This document shows positions 15,165-24,298 of a DNA stretch of 32,870 nucleotides, piece by piece. Origin of the DNA: Akkermansia muciniphila (GTDB lineage Bacteria; Verrucomicrobiota; Verrucomicrobiia; Opitutales; Opitutaceae). The translations under genes and the position numbers were made by a program. The stretch spans positions 1 through 32,870 of the forward strand of contig CAMDHP010000014.1 of assembly GCA_945898185.1 (NCBI GenBank), in the 5' to 3' direction. How positions within the stretch are numbered: position 1 is the first letter of the stretch; each line of letters starts with the position of its first letter. The notes beneath the pieces were generated by a model. The model did no database searches, was not told the DNA's origin, and saw only the letters and a list, made by a program, of their open reading frames with translations.

Positions 15165-17090
15165 ATGTTCCTCAAATCCCGCGCACTGATCCTTTCGCTT
15201 ACCCTAACCGCGACCCTCCCCACCTTCGCCGCAGAGGTGTCATCCGCGCCCACTCCCGACGCCGCCCACGCTGTCACTCCGACCGAGCCGCTCGTTGAAC
15301 TGGAACCCATCACGGTCTTCTCGAAACGCGTTGCCCTGCAGGAGCCGACCGGCACCTACGCCGCTCCCATTTCGGCCCTTCTCTATGATCCCCAGGTGGA
15401 CGTGCAGGCGCGCAACTTCGCCGAGGGCCAGGCTGACGTCTCGGTTCGTGGCGGCACGTTTGAAAACACCGGCTTCTCGCTCGGTGCCCTTCCCATTTAC
15501 GATCCGCAGACCGGCCACTACTCCGCCGAATTGCCCGCCTCTTCCTACATGCTCGCCGCGCCCGATGTTCGCACCGGCCTCGCGCAGGCCGCCAACGGCT
15601 TCGGTGCCACCGCCGGCAGCGTGACCTACGGCTGGCGCCCCATCCGCACCGGCGGTGCAGTCAGCGTCGGCACCGGCAACAACGACATGGCGCGCGGCGA
15701 GATCTACTCCGGCTTCGCCACCGACAAAAAACTCGGCGGCTTCACCCTCGCCGCCGACGCCTCGATCTCCAGCGCCCAAGGCGAAGGCACCCGCGAATGG
15801 CGCGATACCAACGCCGTCCCGCGCAACAGCAGCTTCGACTTCAACCGCGTCAGCGGCCGCGTGCAGCTGTCCAACAAGGTCAGCCAGACCGATTTCTTCG
15901 CTGGCTATCAGGACAAGGACTTCGGCTGGCCCAACCTCTACGCCGCCCGCCCCACCGCCGCCCTCCGCTACGAGCGCGAACAGTTGCAGACGAAACTTTT
16001 CCTCATCAACAACCGCACCGAGCTCGGGGCCGATGGCGACTTCGTGCAGGGCGGCGCCTACTACCGCAATCACCGCGACCACTACTCGATCCCGCTCCTC
16101 GGCGCGAACTCCCGCCACGAGACCTCCGTGCAGGGCGGCGCCTTCGATGGCCGTCAGAGCGTGGTCGAAAACACCGCGCTGCGCTATGCCGCAGGCATCA
16201 TCAACGACGATCTCGTTTCCAACAACCTGACTTTCGGCCGGTTCATGAGCCGCACCCAGGTTTACGGCACCCTCGCCGCCGAACAGACCGTCGCGCTCGA
16301 GAAAAACCGCGACCTTGTGCTCTCCGCCGGCGCCCGCTACGATAACAGCAACCGCGACGGCTCCCAGACTTCGCCGCTCGCCTCGATCGAGCTCCGCCAA
16401 AGCCAGTCCGCCCTCACCCGTCTCTACCTGAGCTACGACGAGAGCACCCAGCTCCCCACCTACACCGCGTTGAACAACAACCCCGCCTCGCTCTTCGGTG
16501 GCGACGCCAACCTCCCCCGCGCTTCCGCCGCCAACCTCGAACTCGGCGCGGATGTCTCGCTCGCCGGTTGGAAAACCCACACCGCCTTCTTCTACCGCCA
16601 GGACGAAAACCTGCTCGACTACATCTTCGACCCCACCGGCGGCCTCGGCACCAGTCGCCGCGCCGCCGCCGTCAACCTCGATACTTACGGCGTCGAATTC
16701 TTCGTCCAACGCAGCTGGGAGCGCTTCGACCTCGTCGCCGGCTACACCTACCTCCGCAAGGACGACAACTACACCGCGCCCTTCAACGGCAGCTTCTACG
16801 CCCTCAACTACGCCGAGCACCGCCTCACCGTCGGCGGCCTCGCGCGCCTCGGCGCTGGTTTCGAGCTTCGCATGGATAACGAGCTCCGCCGCCAAGCCGA
16901 CAACCAACTCCGCCGCGAGGGTCACGACAACATAAACAGCGCCCTCGGCATTTTCTATTCCGTGCCGCGCGTAAAGGGCCTCACTCTCAACGCCCAAGTC
17001 GCCAACCTCTGGGACACCGCCTTCCAGGACGTCCCCCTAGTCCCCGCCTCCCGCCGCGAGTGGTCCATCGGCGCGACCTACGTCTGGTAA
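15165..17090 (+). CDS. TonB-dependent outer-membrane receptor
   Basis: A 641-residue outer-membrane active transporter of the TonB-dependent family, with a plug domain inside a 22-strand barrel. The ATG at 15165 starts a clear signal peptide (MFLKSRALILSL..., cut near TFAA). Residues near 45 read EPITVFSKR, resembling a TonB box followed by the plug start. The plug shows QADVSVRGGTFENTGF and VTYGW-type strands, and the barrel is rich in alternating aromatic residues and ends in the terminal Trp expected for BAM recognition (GATYVW). The size is small, like BtuB or siderophore receptors without extra domains. The frame continues upstream to 14907, but that part runs through the ferredoxin gene and terminator. 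The substrate is unknown; no cobalamin riboswitch is seen upstream, and iron complexes are only a guess from the neighbourhood. Confidence 0.9.
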   Translation: MFLKSRALILSLTLTATLPTFAAEVSSAPTPDAAHAVTPTEPLVELEPITVFSKRVALQEPTGTYAAPISALLYDPQVDVQARNFAEGQADVSVRGGTFENTGFSLGALPIYDPQTGHYSAELPASSYMLAAPDVRTGLAQAANGFGATAGSVTYGWRPIRTGGAVSVGTGNNDMARGEIYSGFATDKKLGGFTLAADASISSAQGEGTREWRDTNAVPRNSSFDFNRVSGRVQLSNKVSQTDFFAGYQDKDFGWPNLYAARPTAALRYEREQLQTKLFLINNRTELGADGDFVQGGAYYRNHRDHYSIPLLGANSRHETSVQGGAFDGRQSVVENTALRYAAGIINDDLVSNNLTFGRFMSRTQVYGTLAAEQTVALEKNRDLVLSAGARYDNSNRDGSQTSPLASIELRQSQSALTRLYLSYDESTQLPTYTALNNNPASLFGGDANLPRASAANLELGADVSLAGWKTHTAFFYRQDENLLDYIFDPTGGLGTSRRAAAVNLDTYGVEFFVQRSWERFDLVAGYTYLRKDDNYTAPFNGSFYALNYAEHRLTVGGLARLGAGFELRMDNELRRQADNQLRREGHDNINSALGIFYSVPRVKGLTLNAQVANLWDTAFQDVPLVPASRREWSIGATYVW

Positions 17091-17184
17091 GCCGCCACCA
17101 CCCGACCCCCAAATCCACTCTCTCTCCGTAATTCGCGTCCGCGCTTGCGGGGCGGGGCGGAGCGGCAAATCGTGGCGGTTTCCC

Positions 17185-19266
17185 ATGGCCGCCAATCCTT
17201 TCCTCGACTCGTCCTTCCTCATCCGCTGGTCCGCCCACACGCCGAACCAAATCCAACCCGCCGTAGAGGTCGCTCTCGCCGAGGCGCAGGCCGCCCTCGA
17301 CGCTATCGCCGCCATTGCGCCGGCCGACGCCACCTTTGAGAACACGTTCCTCGCCCTCGAGCAGGCTGGCGAGCGCCTCAACTTCGCCTGGGGAAAAGTC
17401 ACCCACCTCCAGGCCGTCGCCGACTCGCCCGCCTTGCGCGAGGCACACAACGCGATGTTGCCGCAGGTCTCCGCTTTCTCCGCCGCGATCCCGCTTAACC
17501 AGCGTCTCTGGACCGCCCTGCAAGCCGGCGCCGCTTCCCCCTCCGGCCTCGCCGCCAGCGGTCCTTTCGCACGCCTTCGCGAGGAAACCCTCGCCGGTTT
17601 CCGCGAGGCCGGTGCCGATCTGCCCGTCGAAAAACGCACCCGCCTCGAGGCCATCGAGAGCGAGCTCGCCCAGCTCACCCAAAAATATTCCGAAAACGTC
17701 CTCGACGCCACCAACGCCTTTGAGGTCATCGTCACCGATGAAACCCGTCTGCGCGGGCTGCCGCCCCATGCCGTCGCCGCCGCCCGCGCATCCGCCGGCA
17801 AAAAAGGCCACGGCACCGACGCAGCGCCTGCCTGGCGCTTCACCTTGCACGGGCCGTCGCAGGAGCCGGTCATGCTCTACGCCGAGGATGAGTCGCTCCG
17901 TCGCGAGCTCTGGTCCGGCGCGATCGCCGTTGGCGCCGAGGCCGAGGGCGGCAGATGGGACAACGGTCCGCTCGTCCAAAAAATCCTCGCCCTGCGCGAT
18001 GAGAAGGCCCGCCTGCTCGGCAAGGCGCACTTCGCCGACCTCGTGCTCACCCGCCGCATGGCCAAGACCGGCGCGCGCGCCCTCGCCTTCGTCACCGACT
18101 TCGAGGCGCGTTGCCGCGACGCCTTTGCCCGCGAAAACACCGAGCTCGAAGCGTTCAAAGCCCGCTCGCCCGGCTCCGCCTCCGCCGGCCGCCTCAAGGC
18201 GTGGGAGGTCATGTATTGGGCGGAGAAACTCCGCCAGGAGCGTTACCGTTTCGACGAAGAGGAGCTGCGCCCCTACTTCGAAGTGGGGCGCGTCCAGGCC
18301 GGGCTTTTCGCCCTCGCCACCCGCGTCTTCGGACTGCGCATCACCGAGATCGCGATCGCCCCGGAGGAGAAGTGGTGCGACGAGGTGAAGTATTACGAAA
18401 TACACGACGAATTGGGCCGCCACCTCGGCTCCTTCTACGCCGACTGGCACCCGCGCGAGTCCAAGCGCGGCGGCGCCTGGATGGGCTACCTGCTCACTGG
18501 CGAGCCCGCGACGGCGGTCGCCCCCCGCCAGCCCCACCTCGGCTACATTTGCGGCAATATGTCGCCGCCCACCGAGGGCCGCCCCGCCTTGCTCACCCAC
18601 CGCGAGGTCGAGACGATTTTCCATGAGTTCGGCCATCTGCTTCACCACCTGCTCGGCGAGGTGCCGGTCAAGTCACTCAACGGCGTTAACGTTGCCTGGG
18701 ACTTCGTCGAGCTGCCATCGCAAATCATGGAGAACTGGTGCTGGGAGCGCGACTCGCTCGACCTCTTCGCCCGTCACCAAGAAACGGATACGCCGTTGCC
18801 GGAAGAGTTGTTCGCCAAGATGAAGGCGGCTAAAAACTTCCGCTCCGCCTGCGCGACCATGCGCCAGGTCCAGCTCGCCAAGATGGATCTCCTGCTCCAC
18901 GTGCGCAGCGCCGAGTTTATCGAGGGCGACCTCGAGGCCAAGGCCCGCACGCTCATCGCCGACTGCATGGTGCCCACCGAACCGCCGGCGCGCACCTTGG
19001 TGCGCCGCTTCGGCCACTTGTTCTCCGATCCGGTCGGCTACGCGGCGGGCTACTACTCCTACAAATGGGCGGAGGTGCTGGATGCGGATGCGTTCACCCG
19101 CTTCCAGCGCGAGGGGATTTTTAACCGTCGCGTCGGCGCGGAGTTCGTCGAGCACGTGCTCAGCCGGGGCAACAGCGAGGCCCCGGCCGATCTGTTCCGC
19201 CGCTTCATGGGTCGCGAGCCCGATCCGCAGGCGTTGCTCGTGCGTTGCGGCCTGGCGACGGTTTAG
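17185..19266 (+). CDS. prlC: M3 family oligopeptidase (oligopeptidase A type)
   Basis: A 693-residue cytoplasmic zinc peptidase of the thimet oligopeptidase family that cleaves short peptides left over from protein turnover or from signal peptides. The zinc motif HEFGH is at residues 480-484 (His codon 18622) and is followed by LLHHLLGEV and the conserved WDFVELPSQIMENW. The segment YEIHDELGRHLGSFYADWHPRESKRGGAWM, about 70 residues ahead of the zinc motif, is also typical of oligopeptidase A. The N-terminal helical domain is complete, and the length fits E. coli PrlC (680). The gene starts 95 bp after the TonB receptor and ends with its own terminator. The subfamily name prlC is by resemblance; a Dcp-type dipeptidyl carboxypeptidase is the alternative. 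Confidence 0.93.
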   Translation: MAANPFLDSSFLIRWSAHTPNQIQPAVEVALAEAQAALDAIAAIAPADATFENTFLALEQAGERLNFAWGKVTHLQAVADSPALREAHNAMLPQVSAFSAAIPLNQRLWTALQAGAASPSGLAASGPFARLREETLAGFREAGADLPVEKRTRLEAIESELAQLTQKYSENVLDATNAFEVIVTDETRLRGLPPHAVAAARASAGKKGHGTDAAPAWRFTLHGPSQEPVMLYAEDESLRRELWSGAIAVGAEAEGGRWDNGPLVQKILALRDEKARLLGKAHFADLVLTRRMAKTGARALAFVTDFEARCRDAFARENTELEAFKARSPGSASAGRLKAWEVMYWAEKLRQERYRFDEEELRPYFEVGRVQAGLFALATRVFGLRITEIAIAPEEKWCDEVKYYEIHDELGRHLGSFYADWHPRESKRGGAWMGYLLTGEPATAVAPRQPHLGYICGNMSPPTEGRPALLTHREVETIFHEFGHLLHHLLGEVPVKSLNGVNVAWDFVELPSQIMENWCWERDSLDLFARHQETDTPLPEELFAKMKAAKNFRSACATMRQVQLAKMDLLLHVRSAEFIEGDLEAKARTLIADCMVPTEPPARTLVRRFGHLFSDPVGYAAGYYSYKWAEVLDADAFTRFQREGIFNRRVGAEFVEHVLSRGNSEAPADLFRRFMGREPDPQALLVRCGLATV

Positions 19267-19273
19267 CGCCCGA

Positions 19274-19306
19274 CCGGCGCATGGCCGTGCCGCGCCGGGA
19301 TTTTTT
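19274..19306 (+). terminator. intrinsic terminator after the M3 oligopeptidase gene
   Basis: CCGGCGC (19274-19280) pairs with GCGCCGG (19292-19298) around an 11-base loop, followed by GA and six T (19301-19306). It lies between the convergent oligopeptidase and glmM genes. The four A that follow give little support for function on the opposite strand. Confidence 0.75.
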
Positions 19307-19316
19307 AAAATCGAGA

Positions 19317-20651
19317 CTACTTTGGGATGATTTCCAAATCGGCCCGCGCAGCCGCTTCCAAACGGTCCAAGGCCCCGTGGACAACCGCGTCGCTCTCGCC
19401 CTCCGCCAGCAAACGCAACTTCGGCTCGGTGCCGGAGAACCGAACCATCGCCCGACCCCGCGCGCCGAATTCCCGCTCCAGCTCCGCCTGCACCGCAACC
19501 AGGTTAACGCAGTCCGCGAGCGCACGTTTCGCCACTACTTTCAGGTTACGCTGGCCTTGCGGAAACTTGACCAAGCCGCGACGTAAAACCGAGAGTGGCT
19601 GTCCGCTTGAGCGCATCACCGCCAGCACCCCAAGCGTTGCCGCGAGGCCGTCGCCGGTGGGCGATAGATCCAGATTGATGATGTGCCCGCTCGACTCTCC
19701 GCCGAGGCGGGCCCCGCAGGCCCGCATCCGCTCCAACACGTAACGATCCCCCACATCCGTCCGCTCCACTTGCCCGCCCGCTGCGCGCACCGCGGCATCG
19801 ACGCCGAGGTTGCTTTGCACGGTTACCACGAGGGTGCGCTCCGCCAGCTGCTCGCGTCGCAAAGCATCCAGTGCGAGGAGGACCAGTATTTCGTCGCCGT
19901 CCAACACTGCCCCGGTCTCGTCACAGAGCACGCAACGGTCGCCGTCTCCGTCGTGTGCAATGCCGATGTGCGCCCGGGCCGCGAGCACCGCCGCGGCCAG
20001 AGCTTCGGGGTGTTCACTGCCGAACCCCGCGTTGATATTCGATCCGTCGGGGGTGTTGCCCAGCCCGATCACACGCGCACCCAGGCGCTTCAGCACGGCG
20101 GGCGTGGTCGCGCAGGTGGCACCGTTGGCTGTGTCCACGACCACTCCCATTCCTGCCAACGCACCGGGCTCGAGGTAGGCGGCCATTGCGTCCACATAGG
20201 CTGCGGTGCCATCCATTTGAGCCAGCACGCCCGCCGCTCGCGGGTCCCCAGGCAGCGCAGGCAAAAACGACTCGATGCGCGCCTCGTCGGCGTCGGTCAA
20301 CTTTACGCCGCCGGCCGCGAAAAACTTAATGCCGTTATCCGCCGCGGGATTATGCGACGCAGTGATCACCGCGCCGAGCGGCGCACCTTCGCCTGCCACT
20401 GCGCGAGCCACGGCCGGCGTGGGTGTGACGCCGAGCAAGACCGGGCGCATCCCGCCCGCCGCAAGCCCGGCCGCAAGCGCGGCGGCGAGGCTCGTCCCCG
20501 AGGCACGGGAATCGCGACCGATAAATACAACGCCCTTGCCTCCCGCCCAACGTGCCGCCGCCTGTCCGAGCCGGGTGGCGAAAGCCTCGTTGATCACCGG
20601 CCCGCCGTAGGGACCGCGCACGCCGTCGGTGCCAAAAAATTCGCGCATCAT
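19317..20651 (-). CDS. glmM: phosphoglucosamine mutase
   Basis: GlmM interconverts glucosamine-6-phosphate and glucosamine-1-phosphate, the step that leads to UDP-GlcNAc for peptidoglycan and LPS. The protein begins MREFFGTDGVRG, a GlmM hallmark, has RDSRASG near residue 45, the active phosphoserine loop ITASHNP (Ser98 counted from the 20648 ATG) and the metal loop DGDGDRC near 240, and ends with the phosphate-binding region RFSGTEPKLRLLAE. Length of about 444 residues is standard. Two adjacent ATG codons (20651 and 20648) overlap the trpD stop TGA (20648-20650), so translation is probably coupled to trpD. The frame extends upstream to 20927 inside trpD and is not counted as coding. GlmM is distinguished from phosphomannomutase by the FGTDGVRG start and DNGIKFF segment. 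Confidence 0.95.
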   Translation of the reverse strand: MMREFFGTDGVRGPYGGPVINEAFATRLGQAAARWAGGKGVVFIGRDSRASGTSLAAALAAGLAAGGMRPVLLGVTPTPAVARAVAGEGAPLGAVITASHNPAADNGIKFFAAGGVKLTDADEARIESFLPALPGDPRAAGVLAQMDGTAAYVDAMAAYLEPGALAGMGVVVDTANGATCATTPAVLKRLGARVIGLGNTPDGSNINAGFGSEHPEALAAAVLAARAHIGIAHDGDGDRCVLCDETGAVLDGDEILVLLALDALRREQLAERTLVVTVQSNLGVDAAVRAAGGQVERTDVGDRYVLERMRACGARLGGESSGHIINLDLSPTGDGLAATLGVLAVMRSSGQPLSVLRRGLVKFPQGQRNLKVVAKRALADCVNLVAVQAELEREFGARGRAMVRFSGTEPKLRLLAEGESDAVVHGALDRLEAAARADLEIIPK

Positions 20652-21706
20652 GGGTTTTGGATAAAAAATTCGCGCGTTGCTGCGATCTTCGCCTTTACCG
20701 CGCCCCCAAGCAGAAGCTCGCGGGCCTGCGCCACGCCCGCGGCCGGGCTTGCGGTGCGTCCGCAGATCCACAGCGCGACGGAAGCGTTCAACACGATGGT
20801 ATCCACGAGGCCGACCGGCCCCTGCCCAGCAAGCAGAGCGTGCACCCGCGCCAGGTTTTCCGCGAGATCGCCTCCTGCCAGGTCGGAGAATTCCGATTGC
20901 GAAAAACCAAGCTGGGTCGGCGTCCATACCGTATTCAGATCGCGGTTACGTCCGAAGCCCCGCACTCGCGTCTCTGTTGCCGTGGTGAGTTCATCCACCC
21001 CGCGATCCGGCCCGAGCCGGCCGTGGGCGGCCAGCCCTCCTTTGGTTCCAAGCCGGTGCAGCGTATCCGCCAGCAGGGGAGTCCACGCTTCGGAAAACAC
21101 CCCGAGCAGCACGTGGGCCGGACGTCCCGGATTGATCAGCGGACCGAGAGCATTGAAGACCGAGCGGCGCCCGTCCGCGGCCAGCAGCTTTCTTGCCGGC
21201 CCGATGTGTTTGAAGGCCGGGTGAAACGCCTGCGCGAAGAAAAAGACGTAACCCAACTCGGCCAGCGCCGCGCGCAGTTGCCCGGGCGGCGAATCCAGCC
21301 GGAAGCCCAGCCCGTCGGGACCGAGCAAATCGGCACTCCCGCACTTTGAAGTGATGCCGCGGTTGCCATGCTTCATCACCGGAACGCCCGCGCAACTGAG
21401 GGTGAGCACTACGAGACTGGAGATGTTAAACGCCCCGGTGTGGTCGCCGCCCGTGCCAACGATATCTATTGCGCCGTCAGCCCACGCCTCGACACCGGGG
21501 TTGATCGCGCGGGCGCGAAACGCCTCGGCAAAGGCCGCGACCTCGGCGGCGGTTTCTCCTTTATCCGAGAGCGCGCGCAAAAAGTCCGCTTTTTCGGCGT
21601 CGCTCACCGCCGGTTCGGCTAGTTGCCCCGCCGCGGCCTGGACGGCCGGGTGATCGAGCTCGTGCAGTTGACGCAGTTGAAGGGTGAGTTCGGCGAGCGT
21701 TGTCAT
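20648..21706 (-). CDS. trpD: anthranilate phosphoribosyltransferase
   Basis: TrpD joins anthranilate to phosphoribosyl pyrophosphate in the second step of tryptophan synthesis. The 352-residue protein shows the PRPP loop GTGGD (84-88), NISS (94-97), the KHGNR motif (112-116) with ITSKCGSADLLG, and the RSVFNALGPLINPG segment near 175-190, all typical of TrpD. The C-terminal part contains DELTTATETRV, replacing the family's D(E)xx motif that binds Mg-PRPP. The other trp genes are absent from the window. Its stop overlaps the start of glmM, an unusual pairing of amino-acid and cell-wall synthesis. The start at 21706 faces uppP divergently across 86 bp. Confidence 0.93.
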   Translation of the reverse strand: MTTLAELTLQLRQLHELDHPAVQAAAGQLAEPAVSDAEKADFLRALSDKGETAAEVAAFAEAFRARAINPGVEAWADGAIDIVGTGGDHTGAFNISSLVVLTLSCAGVPVMKHGNRGITSKCGSADLLGPDGLGFRLDSPPGQLRAALAELGYVFFFAQAFHPAFKHIGPARKLLAADGRRSVFNALGPLINPGRPAHVLLGVFSEAWTPLLADTLHRLGTKGGLAAHGRLGPDRGVDELTTATETRVRGFGRNRDLNTVWTPTQLGFSQSEFSDLAGGDLAENLARVHALLAGQGPVGLVDTIVLNASVALWICGRTASPAAGVAQARELLLGGAVKAKIAATREFFIQNP

Positions 21707-21792
21707 GGATCAAGCGGAAAAAGTGGCGGAAGCCCCTGCTTCAGGGAAAGCATAAACTCGACAACCCGCCCCGCCCGTGAAGACGCTTATCC

Positions 21793-22824
21793 GTGCATTG
21801 TTTTCTTTTTATCGGCCTTTTTCTTCTCCTCGGCCCCCTCGCCGCCGAGGCAACCACGAGTGCCCCTTCGCCAAAGGAAGCCGCCGTCACCGGCACCCCG
21901 GCCGCCATCGCGGGAACACCGGCCACCGCCGCCACGTCCGCCCCAGTTCCTTCGATGGGAGATGCCGTCATCCTTGGTCTCGTCGAGGGTATCACCGAGT
22001 TCCTGCCCGTGTCGTCGACCGGGCATCTCATCATTACAAACCATCTGCTCGGGCTCGATAGTTCCGCCATTGTCGCACACGACCGGAAGGGCCGCCCGCT
22101 CACGCTCAAGGATGCGGCCGACACTTTTACCGTGGTGATTCAGGTCGGAGCCATCGCGGCGATTGCTGTGCTTTATTGGAGCCAGCTTTCGCGCATCATC
22201 GCGGGGCTCGCGGGACGCGAGCCGGCAGGCCTGCGCCTTCTGCGTAACCTCGTTCTCGCCTGCATCCCGCCCGTCGTCACAGCACTGGCATTTAAGGGGT
22301 TCATTAAAGCCCACCTGTTTTCCGTGCCCACGGTCGCAGGCGCGCTTCTTGTCGGGTCCGGCTTGATGCTCTACGCCGAAGGGTGGCGTCGTCGCGCCGC
22401 GGCCAAATCCCCCGGGGCCGCGTCCGAGCCCGAGTTGCTCCCTACCGATTTGTCCCCGCTCCAGGCCCTCATGATCGGCGGCGTGCAGTGTCTCGCCCTC
22501 TGGCCGGGTATGAGCCGCTCCATGACCGCGATGGTTGCCGGTTACTTTGTCGGCCTGCGTCCTGTGCGCGCGGCTGAGTTCAGCTTTCTCCTTGGTCTGC
22601 CCCTGCTGGGCGCCGCCGCCGCCAAGGATGCGCTCGACGGGGGAGGGGCCGTGATCGCCTCTTTCGGCTGGGTAAACGTCTTGATCGGCCTCGCCGTGGC
22701 ATTCTTAAGCGCTTCGCTCGCTGTGCGTTTCCTGATTGCAGTTCTGAATAAACACGGTCTCTCCGCCTTCGCCTGGTATCGTATCGCGCTCGCCGCGGTT
22801 TTGGGCTTCGTATTTATTTTCTAA
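21793..22824 (+). CDS. uppP: undecaprenyl-diphosphatase
   Basis: UppP (BacA) is an inner-membrane phosphatase that recycles undecaprenyl pyrophosphate, the lipid carrier for peptidoglycan and O-antigen, and gives bacitracin resistance when abundant. The catalytic region GLVEGITEFLPVSSTGH is at about residues 62-78 and the second motif WPGMSRS at about 237-243, with six or more hydrophobic helices. The family normally starts only a few residues before the first motif, but here a GTG at 21793 adds about 54 residues: a hydrophobic stretch (residues 3-18) and an Ala/Pro/Thr-rich linker. In the adjacent frame a GTG at 21777 begins KTLIRALF, a good positively charged signal-peptide start, so a one-base shift in the T-rich run 21800-21811 may lie here. 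A start at the internal Met55 is a further possibility. Confidence 0.92.
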   Translation: MHCFLFIGLFLLLGPLAAEATTSAPSPKEAAVTGTPAAIAGTPATAATSAPVPSMGDAVILGLVEGITEFLPVSSTGHLIITNHLLGLDSSAIVAHDRKGRPLTLKDAADTFTVVIQVGAIAAIAVLYWSQLSRIIAGLAGREPAGLRLLRNLVLACIPPVVTALAFKGFIKAHLFSVPTVAGALLVGSGLMLYAEGWRRRAAAKSPGAASEPELLPTDLSPLQALMIGGVQCLALWPGMSRSMTAMVAGYFVGLRPVRAAEFSFLLGLPLLGAAAAKDALDGGGAVIASFGWVNVLIGLAVAFLSASLAVRFLIAVLNKHGLSAFAWYRIALAAVLGFVFIF

Positions 22825-22940
22825 GACTTAACGTCATCGCACTTGACCGCCACCGTTGCCGCACTTATCCCCATCAACTTTACTAACTTCAAATTCGCGA
22901 CGTCGAAAGCCGCCGCACCCTCCCTTAACCCGCCCTCACC

Positions 22941-23120
22941 ATGGCTAATCCGAAACGCAAGCAATCCAAACGCCGCAGCGCCAACCGCCGTGCTGCCAAC
23001 GCCTTCAAGGCTCCTGAATACGCCAAAGACCCGACGGACGGCACCGCCTTCCGCCCTCACCACGTCAACGCCAAGAACGGCATGTATCGCGGTCGCCAGG
23101 TGCTCGACGTCTCCGTCTGA
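22941..23120 (+). CDS. rpmF: 50S ribosomal protein bL32
   Basis: This 59-residue basic protein starts MANPKRKQSKRRSANRR, the bL32 signature, and ends HHVNAKNGMYRGRQVLDVSV, matching the conserved tail. The zinc-binding cysteine pairs found in many bL32 proteins are absent, so this is the zinc-independent form. It lies directly ahead of plsX, the common bacterial order rpmF-plsX-fabH that links ribosome and membrane-lipid supply. The DUF177/YceD gene often found ahead of rpmF is not present; the 116 bp between uppP and rpmF hold no visible gene. Confidence 0.95.
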   Translation: MANPKRKQSKRRSANRRAANAFKAPEYAKDPTDGTAFRPHHVNAKNGMYRGRQVLDVSV

Positions 23121-23159
23121 GCAATCCTCCCGCGTTTCTAGTATCGCTGATTTATCCCG

Positions 23160-24278
23160 ATGGGCAAGCCCACCGGCCCCATCGGCCACATCGCGATCGA
23201 TGCGATGGGCGGAGACCTGGGTCCCGCCGAAGTCGCCGCCGCAGCCCGCTTGGCGCTAGATGATCCTTTGCTGCAAAGCGACCTGATCCTCGTTGGTCAG
23301 CCTGATGTCTTGGGCCCCTTGCTCACCGAGCACGGGATCGCCTCCCACCCACGCGTCAAGATCCTTGCCGCCTCCGAGGTGGTAACGATGGACGACAAGC
23401 CACTCCAGGCTTTCCGTCGCAAAAAAGATTCTTCGATGGGCCGCGCGATCGAGCTCATTAAAACCGGTGAGGCCGGCGCAGTCGTCAGCTGCGGCAACAC
23501 CGGAGCGCTCATGGCGGGGGGCGCGATCCGCCTCCGCACCTTGGAGGGGATTGATCGTCCCGCCCTCGGCGCGGTTGTCCCTCGTGCGAACGGCTATTTC
23601 ATCCTAATCGACGCCGGGGCCAACCCCGAGGCCGAGCCCCTCCACCTCGTCCACAACGCCCTGCTCGGCAGCCACTACGCTCGCGTTATTCTCGGCATTC
23701 AGAATCCCCGTGTCGGCCTGCTCACCATCGGCACCGAGGAGGGCAAGGGCAACGCCCTCAGCAACGCGACCCACGAGATGCTCAAACGCTGCGGCGAGGT
23801 TATCAACTACGTCGGCCCCACCGAGGGATTTCAGGTCTTCACCGACCACTGCGACGTCGCAGTGTGTGATGGATTCACCGGCAACCTGCTGCTCAAGAGC
23901 TGGGAATCCCTTTCAAAGTTTTTCACCAACACCCTCAAGGCCGAGCTCAAGGCGAACCCCTTGCGCATGGCGGGCGCCGTTATTTCCCAGGGCGCTTTCA
24001 AGGCAATGAAGGCTCGCATTAATCCCGAGCGCTACAGCGGCGCCCCTTTGCTTGGTCTCAAAGGAAACGTCCTCAAGGCCCACGGCTCCAGCAACCGTCA
24101 CGCACTGCGCTACGCCATCCTTGCCGCCGACAAGGTCATCCGCGCCGACTTCCTCGGTCAGGTTTCTCGCGACGCCGTGCGCATTAATGCGTTGGCGTCC
24201 GCGGCGCCAATTGTCGCCGCGGAACAGGAAAATCCGGTCTCCGCCCCGGCATCCGACAACGCGTCCCCGTCTTCGTGA
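23160..24278 (+). CDS. plsX: phosphate acyltransferase PlsX
   Basis: PlsX converts acyl-ACP to acyl-phosphate, which PlsY uses to acylate glycerol-3-phosphate in phospholipid synthesis. The 372-residue protein has the conserved IAIDAMGGDLGP start (DAMGGD at 14-19), SMGRAIELIKTGEAGAVVSCGNTGALM at about 92-118 and VAVCDGFTGNLLLKSWES at about 236-253, all family marks. The length is slightly above the usual 330-350 because of an Ala/Pro-rich tail of about 25 residues. The stop codon overlaps a possible GTG start of fabH (24275-24278, GTGA). Its place between rpmF and fabH is the standard fab cluster arrangement. It is a peripheral inner-membrane enzyme. Confidence 0.96.
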   Translation: MGKPTGPIGHIAIDAMGGDLGPAEVAAAARLALDDPLLQSDLILVGQPDVLGPLLTEHGIASHPRVKILAASEVVTMDDKPLQAFRRKKDSSMGRAIELIKTGEAGAVVSCGNTGALMAGGAIRLRTLEGIDRPALGAVVPRANGYFILIDAGANPEAEPLHLVHNALLGSHYARVILGIQNPRVGLLTIGTEEGKGNALSNATHEMLKRCGEVINYVGPTEGFQVFTDHCDVAVCDGFTGNLLLKSWESLSKFFTNTLKAELKANPLRMAGAVISQGAFKAMKARINPERYSGAPLLGLKGNVLKAHGSSNRHALRYAILAADKVIRADFLGQVSRDAVRINALASAAPIVAAEQENPVSAPASDNASPSS

Positions 24279-24298
24279 GCCGATTGCACGACCCCGCC

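Noticed and set aside
15240-18648. Long minus-strand open frames (585 and 553 codons) opposite the TonB receptor and M3 peptidase
   Set aside because: They are mirror frames caused by GC-rich third positions; the plus-strand products are clear family members.
19683-21224. 513-codon plus-strand frame opposite glmM and trpD
   Set aside because: Antisense shadow; low-complexity composition and no motif, while both minus-strand genes are certain.
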